Part shown: piece after piece, positions 30,954 through 33,030 of the stretch | How positions within the stretch are numbered: position 1 is the stretch's first letter | Layout: every line of letters starts with the position of its first letter | Assembly (NCBI GenBank): GCA_030726065.1 | Contig: JANREK010000035.1 | Location: 127,342-160,371, forward strand | Direction: 5' to 3' | DNA length: 33,030 nucleotides | Source: Sediminibacterium sp. | GTDB taxonomy: Bacteria; Bacteroidota; Bacteroidia; Chitinophagales; Chitinophagaceae | Program-made: the position numbers and the translations under genes | Notes under the pieces: generated by a model | Told to the model about the DNA's origin: nothing | Databases searched by the model: none | Seen by the model: the letters and a program-made list of their open reading frames with translations, nothing else

Positions 30954-32825
30954 ATGAAAAAGCACCTGCTATTATTTACTTGTCTTTTGTCATTCCTGTT
31001 GACACAAAGTCAAACTCCAGTTGTAAATCTGCAAACGGATGTGTTAGTCATTGGCGGAACGGCGAGTGGTATTAGCGCGGGAATTCAATCCGCAAGATTA
31101 GGCGTAAATACTTTAGTGGTAGAAGAAACGCCTTGGCTGGGGGGTATGTTAACGTCGGCAGGGGTGCCTGCATTTGATGGAAATAATGCAATGCCTGCTG
31201 GTTTGTTTGGTGAATTTCGCCAACATTTATATGATTATTATGGAGGAGCGAATGCAGTTTCAACGGGTTGGGTAAGTAATACTTTATTTGAACCACATAT
31301 TGGAGATAGTATTTTCAAATCTATGGCGCGTAATGAAAAGTATTTAACAGTAAAATATCATTACCAATTTAAAAATATAATTAAAAATGGTAATTCAATC
31401 ATTGGTGCAGAATTCTATGAAATAAATTCTGGTGCTCAATTAATCGTTAAAGCCAAAAGGGTCATTGATGCCACTGAGTTAGGAGATGCCTTGGCTTCCG
31501 CCAAAGTTCCTTATGACCTTGGTATGGAATCCAATGCAGTTACAGGTGAACAGGTAAATTTGGCGGGTGCCAATGATATTATACAGGACATTACCTATGT
31601 GGGTATTTTAAAAGATTACGGTTCTCCGCAACCATTGATCGCCAGGCCCATTAATTATGATTCCACTGAATTTGATGGGAGTAACACCTCTTTTTATAAA
31701 GATACCAACCGGAAACGTCCTTCGGTAGATGCAAAAAAAATGTTAGAATACGGGAAGCTACCTAATAATAAATACATGTTAAACTGGCCCATTTATGGCA
31801 ATGATATTTATTTGAATGTGGTGGAGAAAACGCCCAAGCAAAGGGAGGCATTACTTGAACAGGCAAAGCAACAAACACTAAGATTTGTTTATTTTATTCA
31901 AAAGGATTTAGGTTTTAATCATTTGGCATTAGCAGATGATGAATTTCCAACCAAGGATAAATTAGCATTATATCCTTATCATCGAGAATCTCGACGGATG
32001 CATGGCATGGTGCGCATGTTGGTGCAACATGTATCTAAACCATTTGATACACCACAGCCTTTGTTTACGACGGGCATAGCTGTGGGGGATTATCCTGTTG
32101 ACCATCATCATAAAAAAAATAGTGCAGTACCACAGCATTTAGAATTTTTTCCAGTGCCCTCCTTTAATATTCCATTGGGTGCTTTAATTCCAAAAGCGCT
32201 AAGTAATTTTATTGTTGCAGAAAAATCAATAAGTGTTTCAAATATTGTCAATGGTACTACAAGGCTTCAACCCTGTGTCATGCAAATAGGGCAAGCGTCA
32301 GGTTTATTGGCTGCCTTAAGTATTAAAAATAGGGTAGATCCTAAAAATATTTCTGTACGTCAAGTACAACTAACTTTATTGGATGCGAACGGGTATATCA
32401 TGCCCTATAAGGATGTAACCCAAAAGGATCGCTATTTTAAAGCAATTCAGAAAATTGGGGCTACCGGCTTATTACGTGGTGTGGGTGTGCCTACTGGATG
32501 GGCTAATGCCACTTATTTCAATCCCAACGATAAAGTTAAATTGGATGAATTTTCAATTGCATGGAACAAAAAATTTATAGCTCATTCTTTGAAAAGCGGC
32601 AATGACTTAACTATTACTGATGCATTATTTGTTGCAGCTAAATTATCAAATACCTCCGTAGAAAAAATAAAAAGCATTTTTGAGCTAAAATGGAAATCAA
32701 TCGGGCTAGAAAATTATGATTTGCAAAGACCCATATTGCGCTACGAATTAGCGGCTATCTTAGACCAATACAATGTATTCAATATTTTTGATGTTGATAT
32801 TTACGGAAACTACACTAGGTTGTAG
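30954..32825 (+). CDS. Exported FAD-dependent oxidoreductase
   Basis: A 623-residue protein with a signal peptide (MKKHLLLFTCLLSFLLTQSQ). An FAD-binding fold follows: VLVIGGTASGISAGIQSARL (about 31-50), then EETPWLGGMLTSAG, the pattern of the FAD_oxidored (PF12831) family. RVIDATELGDAL and GIAVGDYPVDHHH are further family-like segments, and the C-terminal ~120 residues form a separate region of unknown function. Members are common in Bacteroidota, often exported and sometimes near glycan genes; their substrates are mostly unknown. No cofactor-export motif is obvious (no twin-arginine), so how FAD is loaded is unclear. It appears to be monocistronic. Confidence 0.8.
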   Translation: MKKHLLLFTCLLSFLLTQSQTPVVNLQTDVLVIGGTASGISAGIQSARLGVNTLVVEETPWLGGMLTSAGVPAFDGNNAMPAGLFGEFRQHLYDYYGGANAVSTGWVSNTLFEPHIGDSIFKSMARNEKYLTVKYHYQFKNIIKNGNSIIGAEFYEINSGAQLIVKAKRVIDATELGDALASAKVPYDLGMESNAVTGEQVNLAGANDIIQDITYVGILKDYGSPQPLIARPINYDSTEFDGSNTSFYKDTNRKRPSVDAKKMLEYGKLPNNKYMLNWPIYGNDIYLNVVEKTPKQREALLEQAKQQTLRFVYFIQKDLGFNHLALADDEFPTKDKLALYPYHRESRRMHGMVRMLVQHVSKPFDTPQPLFTTGIAVGDYPVDHHHKKNSAVPQHLEFFPVPSFNIPLGALIPKALSNFIVAEKSISVSNIVNGTTRLQPCVMQIGQASGLLAALSIKNRVDPKNISVRQVQLTLLDANGYIMPYKDVTQKDRYFKAIQKIGATGLLRGVGVPTGWANATYFNPNDKVKLDEFSIAWNKKFIAHSLKSGNDLTITDALFVAAKLSNTSVEKIKSIFELKWKSIGLENYDLQRPILRYELAAILDQYNVFNIFDVDIYGNYTRL

Positions 32826-32830
32826 TGCAA

Positions 32831-33030
32831 CTATTTTTCAGGCGCTAATTTTTGCCTATAAGTTTTATTGAATTGGTAGCTAATGGTCAATTTGAAATTT
32901 CTGACATTTGTTATACTATAACTATCAATGATAAAATTGGGGCCTTCTGTATGTCCTTTATATTTGGTTAAGCCAATGTATGTCGTCAAAGAAAGTTGAC
33001 AGTTTAGTTGTAGAGGGTTTCGTTGTTTAA
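32831..33030 (-). CDS. C-terminal end of an outer-membrane beta-barrel protein (partial)
   Basis: The minus strand is open from the window edge to a TAG at 32831-32833 and encodes 65 residues. They alternate polar and hydrophobic positions like barrel strands: LSLTTYIGLTKYKGHT, then FIIDSYSITNVRNFKLTISY and QFNKTYR. This is typical of the last strands of Bacteroidota TonB-dependent or outer-membrane family barrels. The N-terminal part lies outside the window, so the family is not fixed. It converges on the FAD oxidoreductase gene with five bases between the stops. Confidence 0.65.
   Translation of the reverse strand, partial: KQRNPLQLNCQLSLTTYIGLTKYKGHTEGPNFIIDSYSITNVRNFKLTISYQFNKTYRQKLAPEK

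Overview
The window looks like a chromosomal segment of a low-GC Bacteroidota, most likely a pigmented member of the Chitinophagaceae or a close relative. This is inferred from gene content: a PorT-like barrel protein beside a menaquinone methyltransferase, bacillithiol synthesis (BshA), a TonB-dependent receptor with a carboxypeptidase-regulatory-like N-terminus, a MerR/ECF sigma/crt cluster with lycopene cyclase and hydroxylase, and several TAnnTTTG-type -7 promoter elements. Genus is not resolved from sequence alone.

Layout. 1-128 is the truncated 5' end of a lysine/alanine-rich histone H1-like gene. 232-597 is a CoA-binding protein. 594-6344 is a compact minus-strand run transcribed in the order ubiE, porT-like, pyrC, MutS-like ATPase, yifB/comM; yifB is interrupted by a one-base frameshift in an A7 run. 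6423-11733 holds rsgA, a gamma-carbonic-anhydrase-like protein, a class III aminotransferase, bshA and a secreted M28 peptidase. 11741-11977 holds two related hairpin repeats and a terminator. 11997-15035 is a minus-strand block: a stand-alone C-terminal half of CarB, then umuC and a umuD homologue that has lost the catalytic Ser and Lys. 15192-18077 is a TonB-dependent receptor.

18180-21551 is an amino-sugar module: a kinase (AmgK-like) fused to a RapZ C-terminal domain, a MurU-like nucleotidyltransferase, and a convergent NagX/HGSNAT-like membrane acetyltransferase. Together they suggest cell-wall sugar salvage with built-in sensing of an amino-sugar phosphate. 21624-24257 is rfbB-rfbC-rfbA (dTDP-deoxysugar synthesis, no rfbD here).

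24374-30568 is a light-controlled carotenoid locus: a CarH/LitR-type MerR regulator with both adenosylcobalamin motifs intact, then an ECF sigma factor, crtI, crtB, idi, crtZ and crtY in one tight operon predicted to make zeaxanthin from GGPP. The regulator-operon gap carries two perfect inverted repeats with the same TTGTTTAA core, about five helical turns apart, one overlapping the likely -7 element; a third related repeat sits just before the regulator's own start. 30611-30682 is tRNA-Arg(CCG) with a terminator, followed by two near-identical 53-bp repeats. The window ends with an exported FAD-dependent oxidoreductase and the C-terminus of an outer-membrane barrel protein on the minus strand.

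The strongest leads are the natural loss of both UmuD catalytic residues, the kinase-RapZ fusion beside MurU, the CarH operator array, the split CarB, and the frameshift at an in-phase slippery heptamer in yifB.
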